NCBI RefSeq assembly: GCF_002250115.1
Contig: NZ_CP019985.1
Coordinates: 3,286,001-3,350,000 of the forward strand
Direction of reading: 5' to 3'
DNA length: 64,000 nt
DNA from: Shouchella clausii
GTDB lineage: Bacteria > Bacillota > Bacilli > Bacillales > Bacillaceae_D
Under the pieces are notes generated by a model, which worked only from the letters and a program-made list of their open reading frames with translations, ran no database searches and had not been told where the DNA came from. Every line of letters starts with the position of its first letter. Positions within the stretch are counted from its first letter, which is position 1. This document shows, piece after piece, positions 33,186-42,326 of this stretch. The position numbers and the translations under genes were made by a program.

Positions 33186-33968
33186 ATGGGCGCCAAAAAG
33201 CCAACGATTGGACTGGCCCTTGGGTCTGGCGGGGCTAGAGGCTTTGCCCACATTGGTGTGTTAAAGACGCTTACAGAAGCGGGGGTTCACATTGACTATT
33301 TAGCTGGTAGCAGCATGGGTGCATTGGTGGCGACTATGTATGGCGTAGGCCATTCGGTTGAAACGATGGAAGTTTTTGCGAAACATTTCAAACGAAAATA
33401 TTACTTGGATTTTACAGTCTCAAAACAAGGGCTTATTGCTGGACAAAAGATTGAAAGCCTCATTCGTTTACTAGCTAAAAGACAAAAGCTGGAGTCGCTT
33501 TTTCCGCCAGTTCAAGTGGTAGCAACTGATCTTTTAAGTGGCCAAAAAGTGGTGATGTCAAAGGGAGACGTCGCCAAGGCGGTTCGAGCAAGCTTGTCGA
33601 TTCCAGGCATTTTTGTTCCTGTGCAACGGGACGGGCAGCTTTTAGTAGATGGCGGGGTTGTAGAACGAGTGCCTGTATCTGTTGTCCGCCAAATGGGGGC
33701 GGATATTGTCATTGCTGTTGATGTTTCCTTTTTTCGAACAACCCTTACATCGCCCTCAATCTATGAAATTCTCATGCAAACGATGGATGTAATGGGCAGG
33801 GAGTTAGCACGGAAACAGGAACATGCTGGTGACATTCTGTTGCGGCCGATTTTGAAACACTCGTCTCCGCTAGATTTTTCAGAGACAGACCAGCTCATTA
33901 AACAAGGGGCAGATGCATGCAGACAACAACTCCCGGGGATTTTGAAGTTGATTGACCAATGGAGGTAG
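33186..33968 (+). CDS. ylbK: Patatin-like phospholipase family protein YlbK
   Basis: 260-residue patatin-fold lipid acyl hydrolase. Oxyanion-hole glycines GSGGARG (13-19), nucleophile elbow GSSMG (Ser43) and the DGG of the Ser-Asp dyad (near 157) are all intact, so it should be active. Substrate is unknown, probably a membrane phospholipid or lysolipid. The ATG at 33186 is 8 nt from AAGGAGG; the ATG two codons earlier is only 2 nt away. It is followed 3 bp later by ylbL. Confidence 0.92.
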   Translation: MGAKKPTIGLALGSGGARGFAHIGVLKTLTEAGVHIDYLAGSSMGALVATMYGVGHSVETMEVFAKHFKRKYYLDFTVSKQGLIAGQKIESLIRLLAKRQKLESLFPPVQVVATDLLSGQKVVMSKGDVAKAVRASLSIPGIFVPVQRDGQLLVDGGVVERVPVSVVRQMGADIVIAVDVSFFRTTLTSPSIYEILMQTMDVMGRELARKQEHAGDILLRPILKHSSPLDFSETDQLIKQGADACRQQLPGILKLIDQWR

Positions 33969-33971
33969 GAG

Positions 33972-35024
33972 ATGGAAGGGACGCGACGTACGTTTGCTTG
34001 GAAGCGTTGGGTGCTATTATTTATTATTATCGTTGTTCTTGGACGGCTGGAGCTTCCTTATTATTACAGTCAACCTGGGATTGCCCAAACGTTGGAGGGG
34101 ATGATCGACGTAGAGGAAGGCTATAAAGACGACACTGGTGCCTTCATGCTGACGACGATCAGAAGTGCAAGGGCGACACCGTTGCTAGCCGTTTGGTCGC
34201 TGTTTAGTCAATTCCGTTCACTTTCTCCGGCTCCTAAGAACATTTCTGATGAAGAATATGATGAGCGGCAAATTATGCTGATGAACAATTCGCAGGAGAG
34301 CGCGAAAATAGCGGCATATCGAGCGGCTGGTAAAGGCGAAGTGGAGATTGATTACAATGGTGTTTTCGTCACAGGAGTGGTCCCTGGTATGTCGGCAGAC
34401 GGTGTGCTGGAAGCGGGCGATTTAATTACCGCAGTGAATGGCGAAACGATCGAAACAGTCGAAGAGCTATTTGACCACATTTCCGATTACAAGGAAGGGG
34501 AAACGGTAGAACTAACGTATGAGCGGGGTACGGCTATCCGCACAGATGAGTTTACTTTTTCGACTTTTCCTGTAGACCAAAGCGTTGAAGACGGGCAAGT
34601 AGGCATCGGTATTGTCGGACCAGTAACGAAACGGTCAGCTAGGTTTGATCCGGCTGTCGAAATTTCAGCAGGCTCCATTGGCGGGCCATCAGCGGGATTG
34701 ATGTTTGCCCTTGAAATTTATAGCCAGCTTCTTGAAATTGACTTAACAAAAGGATACCAAATTGCAGGAACTGGAACGATTGACGATGATGGGAATGTTG
34801 GGCCAATTGGCGGAGCCAAGCAAAAGGTGGTTGCCGCTGATCGGGAAGGCGCCGATTATTTCCTTGCCCCTAATGAAAATGGGGCGCACCACTCCAATTA
34901 TAAAGAAGCGAAAGCAGCCGCTGAAGCGATTGGCAGCGATATGGAAATTATTCCGATTGATACATTGGAAGAAGCGCTAAGCTTCCTTAAAGGGCTTCCT
35001 CCAAAAGAAAGCGCAGCATCTTAA
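33972..35024 (+). CDS. ylbL: YlbL, PDZ and Lon-type protease
   Basis: 350 residues: N-terminal membrane anchor (10-28), PDZ domain (about 115-205) and a Lon-type Ser/Lys protease domain with catalytic Ser in GGPSAGLMF and Lys in GAKQKVVAA. In B. subtilis YlbL is a membrane protease linked with CtpA to clearance of the cell-division inhibitor YneA after DNA damage. GGAGGTAGGAG precedes the ATG, with ylbK only 3 bp away. The stop lies in the arm of a terminator shared with tmcAL. Confidence 0.93.
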   Translation: MEGTRRTFAWKRWVLLFIIIVVLGRLELPYYYSQPGIAQTLEGMIDVEEGYKDDTGAFMLTTIRSARATPLLAVWSLFSQFRSLSPAPKNISDEEYDERQIMLMNNSQESAKIAAYRAAGKGEVEIDYNGVFVTGVVPGMSADGVLEAGDLITAVNGETIETVEELFDHISDYKEGETVELTYERGTAIRTDEFTFSTFPVDQSVEDGQVGIGIVGPVTKRSARFDPAVEISAGSIGGPSAGLMFALEIYSQLLEIDLTKGYQIAGTGTIDDDGNVGPIGGAKQKVVAADREGADYFLAPNENGAHHSNYKEAKAAAEAIGSDMEIIPIDTLEEALSFLKGLPPKESAAS

Positions 35025-35044
35025 GTATCTTAGCTGCGCTTTTC
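35007..35044. terminator. Terminator shared by ylbL and tmcAL
   Basis: Stem AGCGCAGC (35010-35017) / GCTGCGCT (35033-35040) flanked by A-rich and T-rich ends. It overlaps the ends of both converging genes. Confidence 0.8.
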
Positions 35045-36247
35045 CCAATTAATGGGCTTTTGTTGGAATTCTCGTGTGATTTCCTGTTTTAGCGCCTGTG
35101 GTGGCAATGGCAGCCAATAACATTGGCTAATACGGAGCTCTTGCTCCCCTGCTTGTCCGTAGCGGCGCAGTTCCCCTTGTCTTGTAACGATGGGCAAGGA
35201 AAAGGTTTTTTTGTTTTCTCTTATGTATGTTTTGCCTGTTTCGCTCATACCGAGAAGGCGAATGTAAGCGGGGCCGCTTTGCTGGATAGCCGCATTTTCT
35301 TCTGCGGTTGTGCCCGTTAACAAATGGGCAAACAATCGTTGGAGCCTCGTTTGCGTATAACGTTTCGTTTTCGCAGCTGATAGCCAGCCTTGGAAGGAAG
35401 AGGCACTAAATAGTGAATCTCTTAAGCGGTGCTCAAGCCCTTCGCTGCATTCAGCCGTTTTTGCTAATTCAGCAAGTGGCGTCGTCAGCACCTTGTGCTG
35501 GAGAAAGGGGAAATACTGTTCCCACGTATGCAGCAACTGGTAACGGCGCTTATACGTTTGAATGAGGCGCGCTGTGTGCGCAGGTACGGCTGCGTCAATG
35601 TTTGCGCCAGACAATAACGATTTGCGGATTGCCGTTGCGCTTGCAATTGGCCCGGCAAGCTGTTCGTCATGGTAGCCGGCTTGAATACGCAATGTTGTCG
35701 TTGCTTCCATGCTGATTCCAAGGCGTTGGATCGCTTTCACGTAATGGTAACCAAGAATATTGTTCGGCTGATCTAATGGCAGCAATTTTTCGTGTCCAAG
35801 CAGCATCGAAAAGGCCTGTGCGCTTGCTTTTGGGTACGAAACCCCATCTTTTAAAAACTGTCTCACATGGTGGTCAAACGCTGCTTGGTGGTCGTTCATA
35901 AACTCGGTAAGCGCATAGAAAGGAGCAATGTCCCCTTCCTCACTGCCGAAGTTTAGTACAGAACAACGGAGTGCGGCTAAGATCGTCACTGCGCCTTCAG
36001 CGAAGCGCTCTGCCGTCTGTACGGAATAAGCATAAGGGAGTTCAACAACGAGGTCTGCTCCAGCAGCCAATGCCATTTCTGCCCGATACCAGCGTGATAA
36101 AAGCGCTGGTTCTCCCCGTTGCAAAAAAGTGCCACTCATGACAGCCACGACCACGTCTGCGCCCGTTTGCTGCTTTGCTTGTGTCAAGTGGTGCAGATGG
36201 CCATTATGAAATGGATTGTATTCTACAACTAAACCAAGTGCCCTCAC
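35030..36247 (-). CDS. tmcAL: tRNA(Met) cytidine acetate ligase TmcAL (YlbM)
   Basis: 405-residue nucleotidyltransferase-like enzyme that acetylates the wobble C34 of elongator tRNA-Met with acetate and ATP. The nucleotide-binding motif [14 protein letters not shown] (HxGH type) is near residue 8, followed by [13 protein letters not shown]. Length matches YlbM. The GTG at 36247 has GAGGAGG 10 nt upstream. It is inverted relative to ylbL and ylbN, so it does not share their mRNAs. Confidence 0.93.
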   Translation of the reverse strand: MRALGLVVEYNPFHNGHLHHLTQAKQQTGADVVVAVMSGTFLQRGEPALLSRWYRAEMALAAGADLVVELPYAYSVQTAERFAEGAVTILAALRCSVLNFGSEEGDIAPFYALTEFMNDHQAAFDHHVRQFLKDGVSYPKASAQAFSMLLGHEKLLPLDQPNNILGYHYVKAIQRLGISMEATTTLRIQAGYHDEQLAGPIASATAIRKSLLSGANIDAAVPAHTARLIQTYKRRYQLLHTWEQYFPFLQHKVLTTPLAELAKTAECSEGLEHRLRDSLFSASSFQGWLSAAKTKRYTQTRLQRLFAHLLTGTTAEENAAIQQSGPAYIRLLGMSETGKTYIRENKKTFSLPIVTRQGELRRYGQAGEQELRISQCYWLPLPPQALKQEITREFQQKPINWEKRS

Positions 36248-36370
36248 GCGAATAAGCCCTCCTCTTGATTTTGCGCATGGTCGTCCCACATGCTAAAATG
36301 GGACGTACTTGGGTAAATTATAACCTATGGTAGCGTTAAGGGAAACGCCAGTAGCTGTAAAGAAAAAAGA

Positions 36371-36399
36371 TTGACATTATGAAGCCTTGGTTTTATAAT
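36371..36399 (+). promoter_or_regulatory. Consensus sigma-A promoter of ylbN-rpmF
   Basis: Perfect TTGACA (36371-36376), 17-bp spacer, perfect TATAAT (36394-36399). It is one of the strongest promoters in the window, fitting a ribosomal protein operon; the start would be near 36406. Confidence 0.9.
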
Positions 36400-36430
36400 G
36401 ATTCTTGTTGCCTTATGAGGTGAATAAAGT

Positions 36431-36946
36431 ATGGAATGGAATGTTCAGCAGTTGCAACAGGCTCGCTATGAGCCCATTCATTTCGAGAAAACGATCGAAG
36501 TGGAAGACGGTCTTACTGAACATCAAGATGTACGAGCGGCGAGCCCCATTCAAATCAATGGGACAGTGTCGGCAAAGCGCAATGTATACTCGTTTTCATT
36601 TACTTTAAAAGGAGAGCTGACGCTTCCTTGTTCACGGACATTAGCTGACGTCGTTTGGCCATATGAGCTAAAGGAAGAAGCGCATTTTGTGCCCGAAGGA
36701 GAATCGCCTCCGCCGGAGCTTGAAGTAGAGGATACGTACACGTATACAGGTGAAAAGATTGATTTGCTGCCAGTTATGAAAGAGCGGATCTTTGTGAACA
36801 TACCGATTCAAGTCTTTGCGGACAATCCTTCAGACGTGCAGGCGCCCCCGTCAGGAAATGGTTGGGAGCTTGTGACAGACAAGGAGAAAAAAGAGCGGAT
36901 TGACCCGCGGCTCGCTGATCTAGCAAAATTTTTTGATAAAGAGTAG
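36431..36946 (+). CDS. ylbN: YceD/DUF177 family protein YlbN
   Basis: 171-residue acidic protein of the DUF177 family, which almost always precedes rpmF and has a role in rRNA/ribosome biogenesis in plants and some bacteria. [15 protein letters not shown] and the C-terminal [13 protein letters not shown] are family-typical. GAGGTGA precedes the ATG. It is driven by a consensus promoter and lies 37 bp before rpmF. Confidence 0.92.
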   Translation: MEWNVQQLQQARYEPIHFEKTIEVEDGLTEHQDVRAASPIQINGTVSAKRNVYSFSFTLKGELTLPCSRTLADVVWPYELKEEAHFVPEGESPPPELEVEDTYTYTGEKIDLLPVMKERIFVNIPIQVFADNPSDVQAPPSGNGWELVTDKEKKERIDPRLADLAKFFDKE

Positions 36947-36983
36947 TACTGTATCGTCCGAATGCTTGAAGGAGGTGTTAATA

Positions 36984-37157
36984 ATGGCAGTACCGTTTAG
37001 AAGAACTTCTAAAACAAGGAAAAATAAACGCCGTACACATTTTAAATTAGAAGTGCCAGGTATGGTGGAATGCCCAGAGTGCGGAGAGTACAAACTTTCT
37101 CACCGCGTCTGCAAAGCGTGTGGAACATACAAAGGTGAAAAAGTAGCATCTAAGTAA
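36984..37157 (+). CDS. rpmF: 50S ribosomal protein L32
   Basis: 57 residues: [19 protein letters not shown] followed by a zinc ribbon with CPEC and CKAC, so this is the zinc-binding form of L32. AAGGAGGTG lies 8 nt before the ATG. It forms an operon with ylbN and ends at a strong terminator. Confidence 0.97.
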   Translation: MAVPFRRTSKTRKNKRRTHFKLEVPGMVECPECGEYKLSHRVCKACGTYKGEKVASK

Positions 37158-37158
37158 A

Positions 37159-37190
37159 GCAGAGAGCCTCCAGGCTTTCTGCTTTTTTTT
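37159..37190 (+). terminator. Terminator of ylbN-rpmF
   Basis: 11-bp stem (37159-37169 / 37172-37182) with one G-U pair, then eight T residues. Confidence 0.92.
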
Positions 37191-37487
37191 GAATAATATT
37201 CTGCAAAATAGGGTAATCTGGTTTAATAGAAAACGTCTATTTAACCAGAGGAAAGCATAGATTTTAGTAAAAGAACCGATTTTTTCGTCTATCGCCATGC
37301 TATACAACAAGCCGTTTAGCTAGGTCGTTGCCATTTTGATTCGATTGCCTAGAGTCGGAGACAAGCAGCTTTGCTAAAAACCGTACTGATCCATCCCAAA
37401 TAGAGGAAAATGCGTGGCGAGCGTCCATCGGCTTTCACTGGGGTATTTTAAGCCCATTAGTATAGGAAAAAAAGAGGAGGACAAACA
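37191..37487. promoter_or_regulatory. Region upstream of gerR with an inverted repeat and a possible sigma-E promoter
   Basis: No gene is visible. An inverted repeat with 11 of 12 pairs (37218-37229 / 37237-37248, 7-nt loop, no T tract) looks operator-like. GTCTATTT (37235-37242), 13-bp spacer, CATAGATT (37256-37263) resembles a sigma-E promoter (consensus -10 CATACA-T), and its -35 falls in the right arm of the repeat. Both calls are by eye; gerR is sigma-E dependent in B. subtilis. Confidence 0.35.
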
Positions 37488-38036
37488 ATGACAGCTAACC
37501 GCCAAGATGCGTGGGCGCAGGAAGATGATTTGCTCCTTGCCGAAACGGTGCTTCGCCATATTCGGGAAGGCAGTACTCAGCTTGCTGCATTTGAAGAAAC
37601 TGCAGAAAAATTATCACGGACAAGTGCAGCTTGCGGATTTCGTTGGAATTCAACGATTCGCAAAAAGTACGAAGCCGAGGTGGCGCTTGCCAAGAAAAAA
37701 AGGGCTGCGAAGAAAAGGGAGCAAGCAAAAACAAAGGCAAAGGTTGGAACGACTAGCGACAACGCCGTTATGCAAACAGTAGCTGAAGAAAAAGCAGCGC
37801 CTACATCCAACAACATAGAGTTAGATGATGTAATTGCGTTTTTACAAGGGCTTAAAGAGGAACAACATAGCCAAGCAGAAGCGAAACAGTTACAAGAAGA
37901 AAACGAGCGTTTGAAACAAGAGTTAGAAAAAATAAAAAAAGAAAAACAAGTGATTGCAGACGATTACCGTGCACTGCTGGAAATTATGGAGCGTGCGCGA
38001 AAATGGACGAACACAGATGGAGAAGGCAATGTCTAA
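37488..38036 (+). CDS. gerR: GerR (YlbO), RsfA-family sporulation transcription factor
   Basis: 182 residues. A Myb/SANT-like N-terminal DNA-binding domain ([20 protein letters not shown], then [14 protein letters not shown]) is followed by a Lys/Ala-rich linker and a long C-terminal coiled coil (about 120-175). In B. subtilis GerR acts in the mother cell under sigma-E and shuts off some sigma-E genes. The RsfA paralogue acts in the forespore under sigma-F; the location between rpmF and ylbP supports the YlbO/GerR assignment. GAGGAGG precedes the ATG. Confidence 0.88.
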   Translation: MTANRQDAWAQEDDLLLAETVLRHIREGSTQLAAFEETAEKLSRTSAACGFRWNSTIRKKYEAEVALAKKKRAAKKREQAKTKAKVGTTSDNAVMQTVAEEKAAPTSNNIELDDVIAFLQGLKEEQHSQAEAKQLQEENERLKQELEKIKKEKQVIADDYRALLEIMERARKWTNTDGEGNV

Positions 38037-38060
38037 TGGACGATGCCGACTTGTCAACGA

Positions 38061-38099
38061 AAAAACAAGCCGCTATTTAAGTTCACGGCTTGTTTTTTT
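38061..38099. terminator. Bidirectional terminator between gerR and ylbP
   Basis: Perfect 11-bp stem AAAACAAGCCG / CGGCTTGTTTT (38062-38096) with a 13-nt loop, A-rich left and T-rich right. Confidence 0.92.
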
Positions 38100-38102
38100 A
38101 GA

Positions 38103-38600
38103 TTATTCCGCCCTTGCTTGCTCAGGCTTTGCTGTTTGTTCTTGCACACCTTGAGGAAACCATACGTATGGGCTCTCGCCCCGATCCCGTGCTTCATTGT
38201 AAGTGATAGGTTCGAAACCAAGTTTGTTCCAAAATTCCCCTGTGCTTTGGCGCGCATTCGTTTTAACTGGCAGGCCGAAACTTTTGGCAAAGTCAACGAG
38301 TGCCCTTCCGTAACCTCGACCACGGTAAGGCTCTAGCACTTCCAGTTTCCATAGTTCCAAGTAGTCTTGCGGAGGGTCAAAATAGCGGTCGAAGTTGCCG
38401 TCAATTTTGTATAAACTCATTCGCGCAACCAGTTTTTTTCCGTAATAAATGCCATAAAAAGGGGATTCGCTGTCGTTTTCAATCATACTGTTCTTTAAAT
38501 CGTCTTTCATGGAAAGCTCGGCAGCGCCATATTCTCTGAAATGGCGAAACTCTTCTAATGTCTTGTAGTTGACGAGCAAGCGCTCAACTTTAATGGTCAT
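38103..38600 (-). CDS. ylbP: GNAT family N-acetyltransferase YlbP
   Basis: 165-residue acetyltransferase fold. The acetyl-CoA loop is in the LEVLEPYRGRGYGRALVDFAK segment (V-x5-RGxGYG), followed by TGEFWNKLGFEPI, a typical GNAT beta-bulge end. Substrate is unknown. I choose the ATG at 38600, 6 nt after GGAGGAGG; the ATG two codons earlier directly abuts that site. Length and place match YlbP. Confidence 0.9.
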   Translation of the reverse strand: MTIKVERLLVNYKTLEEFRHFREYGAAELSMKDDLKNSMIENDSESPFYGIYYGKKLVARMSLYKIDGNFDRYFDPPQDYLELWKLEVLEPYRGRGYGRALVDFAKSFGLPVKTNARQSTGEFWNKLGFEPITYNEARDRGESPYVWFPQGVQEQTAKPEQARAE

Positions 38601-38713
38601 AGTCATCCTCCTCCAGTACCTTTACTCTTCCTCTTCTATTTTACTAGAAAACAAATGAAAACGCATTAAAAACAAAAAAGTTTGCCAACGATGGCAATCT
38701 ATGAACTTGGCTG

Positions 38714-38722
38714 TGATACAAT
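38714..38722 (+). promoter_or_regulatory. Extended -10 promoter of panE with upstream inverted repeat
   Basis: TGA followed by TACAAT (38717-38722). An inverted repeat TTGCCA-ACGA-TGGCAA (38682-38697) lies just before the expected -35 position and could be an operator. Confidence 0.45.
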
Positions 38723-38752
38723 AGGACCAACTAAAAAAAGAGGGGTCATTTT

Positions 38753-39640
38753 GTGAACATTGCAGTAATCGGAGCTGGGGCTGTAGGCTTATTTTTAGCA
38801 GTTAGTTTTAAGCGCCCAGGACAAGATGTTGTTTTAGTAACAAAACGGGCAGAACAAGCTGCTTTATTAGCAGTCCGCGGCATTTCGTTAACCGGGAAAA
38901 TAAAAGCCGAAAAAAAAGTGCTCACACAAGTAGGCATGGGCACAAAACCGTTTGACCTGATTGTGTGCGCTGTCAAATCTTATGATGTACCAAGTACAGT
39001 AGCGATGGGCGAATCATTGGCACACGATAAAACAAGGTGGTTGTTTGTACAAAATGGCATGGGCCATTTAGAGGAGATTGCCCATCTAACGGGAAAGGTA
39101 GCAGTCGGTGTATTGGAATACGGGCTGTTTAAAGAAGGCGACGCTGTAGTTGAGGTAAGAGGGCTCGGCAGTCTGAAGATTGCCCCTTTTAAAAGAATGA
39201 CAGAACAAGACATCACTGTCATTGGCGATGTAGCCGATGGGCAGGTTTTGGACATACATACATTTCCCGACTACAAACCGATCCTCGAAGAAAAACTGAT
39301 TGCCAATGCGTGCATCAACCCATTAACAGCCATTACTGGTGAAAAAAACGGCGCCTTAGTGAAGCAACAGGGCTATATGGCAGCAATGAAAAGCGTATTC
39401 GATGAAGCGGTAGCTGTACTTGGACGCAATGATGAAGAAGCGCTATGGCATTATGTAGTAGCGGTTTGCAAGAAGACCGCTAATAACGAGTCTTCGATGC
39501 TTGTCGACTATCAACAGGCGCGGAAGTTAGAGCTTGATGCCATTTTAGGTTATCTTATCCGCCTTGGCGAAAAGAAACAAATTCATACGCCACGCTTATT
39601 ATTATTGTATCAACTTTTGAGTAGAGGTGAGACGAGATGA
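38753..39640 (+). CDS. panE: 2-dehydropantoate 2-reductase family protein (PanE/YlbQ)
   Basis: 295-residue NADPH-dependent ketopantoate reductase family member, giving pantoate for coenzyme A. The dinucleotide motif is GAGAVGLFLA (8-17); VCAVKSYDV and NACINPLTAITGEKNG carry the lysine and Asn typical of the active site. The start is a GTG 7 nt after GAGGGG. It overlaps the following DUF3397 gene by 4 bp (ATGA). Whether it is the main ketopantoate reductase or a paralogue cannot be decided from one gene. Confidence 0.88.
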   Translation: MNIAVIGAGAVGLFLAVSFKRPGQDVVLVTKRAEQAALLAVRGISLTGKIKAEKKVLTQVGMGTKPFDLIVCAVKSYDVPSTVAMGESLAHDKTRWLFVQNGMGHLEEIAHLTGKVAVGVLEYGLFKEGDAVVEVRGLGSLKIAPFKRMTEQDITVIGDVADGQVLDIHTFPDYKPILEEKLIANACINPLTAITGEKNGALVKQQGYMAAMKSVFDEAVAVLGRNDEEALWHYVVAVCKKTANNESSMLVDYQQARKLELDAILGYLIRLGEKKQIHTPRLLLLYQLLSRGETR

Positions 39641-40017
39641 CGACAGTTGTGTCAGCTATTATCGCGACATTTGTAACATTCCCGCTCTTGCCTTGGCTAC
39701 TAGTCTGCTTTGTTTTGCTCCGTTGGCAACCAAAGCAGAAAGCAATCCGCAATGCGAGCGATTGGACGCTGCCGTTTTTCTTGCTGGCTATTGTTTTTAT
39801 CTGCTATGAGCTTTGGCCAGGACATGGGGCTTGGCTCGCGATCATTTTTATTGCCGTTATAACAGTGGCGCTGCTTTTGTTTATGCATTGGGTTCACCCG
39901 ACTGGAACGCCAAAAAAGAAAACGACTGCAGCTTGGCGCAGTTTATTTCTCATCGCTGGCCTTTTGTATCTTTTTTTGCTAGGGGCGGCATTTTTAGATC
40001 GTGTCGTGTTTGCTTAA
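39637..40017 (+). CDS. DUF3397 family membrane protein
   Basis: 126-residue protein with four hydrophobic helices (about 5-27, 44-62, 64-82, 104-122). It matches the DUF3397 family found next to bshC in Bacillus. Function is unknown. GAGGTGAG precedes the ATG, which overlaps the panE stop by 4 bp, so it is translationally coupled with panE. Confidence 0.82.
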   Translation: MTTVVSAIIATFVTFPLLPWLLVCFVLLRWQPKQKAIRNASDWTLPFFLLAIVFICYELWPGHGAWLAIIFIAVITVALLLFMHWVHPTGTPKKKTTAAWRSLFLIAGLLYLFLLGAAFLDRVVFA

Positions 40018-40035
40018 AGTGGCAAAGCAACTTAT

Positions 40036-40064
40036 TTGGTTGCGCTTGCTGTTTTTGCTATGAT
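40036..40064 (+). promoter_or_regulatory. Promoter of bshC
   Basis: TTGGTT (40036-40041), 17-bp spacer, TATGAT (40059-40064) preceded by TGC (extended -10). Leader of about 33 nt to the ATG at 40104. Confidence 0.65.
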
Positions 40065-40103
40065 GGAACACGATAAGGTCACAGGAATTGAGGGGAATTG
40101 AAA

Positions 40104-41726
40104 ATGAGAATTGAGGCGTTGGACACAGGGCGTTTAACGGGGTTCTTAGCTGAATATGTCAACCAACCAGATCAATGCAGCGATCTGTTCTCGTATAGAT
40201 GGAAAACGAATGGCTGGGAGCAAGAGCGGAGCGAAGATTTGGCGAAGCGTTCTTTTTCCCATCGGCAAGCGCTTTGTCGCTTGCTTGAAGCACGCCATGC
40301 GCCATTGAGAAAGCGAGAGGCTTGTATGGACAACATACATAAACTCAAGCAGGAAAATGCATTAGTCGTTGTGGCGGGGCAACAAGCTGGGCTTATGACT
40401 GGCCCCCTTTATACAGCTTATAAAGCAATGAGCGTCATTTTACTGGCGAAACAGTATGAGGAAACGTTAAACCAACCTGTTGTACCGCTTTTTTGGATTG
40501 CCGGAGAAGATCATGACTTAGACGAAGTTCGTTATGTCCATTATTTAAAAGGCGACACGTGGAAAAAGTTGATGTTTGGGGACGAACCGAACGGAGAAGC
40601 TGCAAGTACAAAAGTTCTTCCTAAAAAAGAGTTAGACGCATTTTTGGCAAAGCTGTTTGCCTCTTTGCCTGAAACGAGCTACACAAACACGCTGAAAGCA
40701 ATTGTTAGGCAGGCTGCAGCTACAGCCAGTACCTATACAGAATTCTTCAGAATGCTGATGCATGAGCTTTTTTACCGTGAAGGCTTGCTTTTTCTAGATA
40801 GCAATGATCCAGAATTACGGGCCATTGAACGCCCTTTTTTCAAGCAGCTGATACGCAAAGTCGACGCTTTACAAGAGTGCCAAGCCGCTGGAGAAGCCCG
40901 TTTCGTAGAAAAGGGCTATCCATCTCCAATCGCGACAGAAAAGCAAAACGCCCATTTGTTTTATACGATCGATGGCAAACGGCGCCGTCTTGATTATGAA
41001 GCTGGCCGTTTTTATGTCAGGGAAGCTGGCCGGCAATTTACGAAAGATGAGCTGCTTGCGGAAGTCGACAGCCATCCACAACGCTTTAGCAATAACGTCG
41101 TCACGCGCCCGCTTATGCAAGAATGGCTGCTACCTACGCTTGCTTTTGTGGCTGGACCTGGCGAGCTTGCCTATTGGGCGACATTAAAAGACGTGTTTGC
41201 GCTGTTTGATTATAAACTGACCCCTATTATTCCGAGGTTATCGGCCACGTTCGTCCCTTGCCGAGTCGAAAAGCATTTGCGCGAACGCAAAGAAGCGGCA
41301 GAAACCTATATTTTTGGCGAAGGAGAAAAGCTCAAGGAAGCGTGGCTTGCGAGCCAACATTCTTACCCAGTCGCGCAAAGGGCACAAGCGGCCGCTGAAG
41401 CAATTGAAGCAGCCCATCTGCCTTTTAGGGAACTGGCCGGTGAAATTAGCCCGACATTGGAAAAAATGGGCGAGAAAAACCGCGCATTTATTCAAGGGCA
41501 AATTGCCTTTTTGAAAGAACGGATGGAACGGGAAATACGGGAACAGCATCAAGTAGGACTGAGCAAATACGATGAAGCGATTACGTGGCTACGTCCGAAA
41601 GATGCACCGCAAGAGCGAATCTTACATTCGTTCATTCTGTTAAATACAGCAGGGATAGACATCTTTTCCCGCTTGCTTGAGAAAAACCCACCCCATACGG
41701 GCGCCCATCTTGTTTTTTACGTGTAA
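40104..41726 (+). CDS. bshC: Bacillithiol biosynthesis cysteine-adding enzyme BshC
   Basis: 540-residue putative cysteine ligase that completes bacillithiol (Cys-GlcN-malate), the main low-molecular-weight thiol of Bacillus. The nucleotide-binding Rossmann-like part shows GQQAGLMTGPLYTAYKA and WIAGEDHDLDEV, and a long helical segment lies at about 375-480. The ATG at 40104 is 8 nt from GAGGGG; a TTG two codons earlier overlaps. Located ahead of mraZ, as in B. subtilis where it was yllA. Confidence 0.95.
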   Translation: MRIEALDTGRLTGFLAEYVNQPDQCSDLFSYRWKTNGWEQERSEDLAKRSFSHRQALCRLLEARHAPLRKREACMDNIHKLKQENALVVVAGQQAGLMTGPLYTAYKAMSVILLAKQYEETLNQPVVPLFWIAGEDHDLDEVRYVHYLKGDTWKKLMFGDEPNGEAASTKVLPKKELDAFLAKLFASLPETSYTNTLKAIVRQAAATASTYTEFFRMLMHELFYREGLLFLDSNDPELRAIERPFFKQLIRKVDALQECQAAGEARFVEKGYPSPIATEKQNAHLFYTIDGKRRRLDYEAGRFYVREAGRQFTKDELLAEVDSHPQRFSNNVVTRPLMQEWLLPTLAFVAGPGELAYWATLKDVFALFDYKLTPIIPRLSATFVPCRVEKHLRERKEAAETYIFGEGEKLKEAWLASQHSYPVAQRAQAAAEAIEAAHLPFRELAGEISPTLEKMGEKNRAFIQGQIAFLKERMEREIREQHQVGLSKYDEAITWLRPKDAPQERILHSFILLNTAGIDIFSRLLEKNPPHTGAHLVFYV

Positions 41727-41760
41727 TCTTGTCAGCTTGTGTCAACCGAAAATGTATGTG

Positions 41761-41790
41761 AAATCCTGCTCAGTGAGCAGGATTTTTTTT
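41761..41790 (+). terminator. Terminator of bshC
   Basis: Palindrome AAATCCTGCTCA-G-TGAGCAGGATTT (41761-41785) followed by further T residues. Confidence 0.9.
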
Positions 41791-41816
41791 AATTCTGTGG
41801 AAAATTACACGATAAG

Positions 41817-41861
41817 GTGGTGAAAAGTGGAGGGTTGTGGTAAGTTAAGGGTAGAAAGTGG
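41817..41861 (+). promoter_or_regulatory. Probable MraZ operator: GTGG repeats with 10-bp period
   Basis: GTGG occurs at 41817-41820, 41827-41830 and 41837-41840, exactly 10 bp apart, with further GTGG at 41797 and 41858, each about a multiple of 10 bp away. MraZ is known to bind direct repeats of about this core with a 10-nt period in front of its own operon. The -35/-10 boxes of the mraZ promoter are not obvious to me. Confidence 0.65.
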
Positions 41862-41879
41862 GGGAGGAGGCAGGCAACA

Positions 41880-42311
41880 ATGTTTTTAGGGGAATACCGG
41901 CATACAATTGATGAGAAAGGCCGGATGATTGTGCCTGCTAAATTTAGGGAACACCTCGGCACTCCTTTTGTGATTACCCGCGGGCTAGACAACTGCTTGT
42001 TTGTTTATCCCCAAAGCGAGTGGGACAAGTTGGAAAGCCAATTAAAAGAACTGCCTTTCACAAAGAAGGACGCCCGTGCTTTTACGCGCTTTTTCTTCTC
42101 AGGCGCAAGTGAATGCGAGCTTGATAAACAAGGGCGAATGAATGTACCCCAACCCCTTAGAGAATACGCAAAGCTAGAAAAGGAATGTGTTGTGATCGGC
42201 GTTTCTAACCGGATGGAAGTATGGAGCAAGACGCTTTGGGAAGACTATGTATCCCAGTCAGAAGATTCCTTTGCCGACATTGCCGAGAACTTAATTGATT
42301 TTGATTTATAA
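41880..42311 (+). CDS. mraZ: Transcriptional regulator MraZ
   Basis: 143-residue protein with two AbrB-like (SpoVT/MraZ) halves: [24 protein letters not shown] and [21 protein letters not shown], each with the DxxGR element. It forms a ring-shaped oligomer that binds its own promoter and controls the dcw operon. A GGGGAGGAGG stretch precedes the ATG. First gene of the cluster, with rsmH starting within 16 bp. Confidence 0.97.
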   Translation: MFLGEYRHTIDEKGRMIVPAKFREHLGTPFVITRGLDNCLFVYPQSEWDKLESQLKELPFTKKDARAFTRFFFSGASECELDKQGRMNVPQPLREYAKLEKECVVIGVSNRMEVWSKTLWEDYVSQSEDSFADIAENLIDFDL

Positions 42312-42326
42312 GATAGGATGGGACGT

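Noticed and set aside
38661-38697. Inverted repeat TTGCCA/TGGCAA before panE as a terminator of ylbP or gerR
   Set aside because: Short 6-bp arms with a 4-nt loop and no T tract; more like an operator, and gerR already has a strong terminator.
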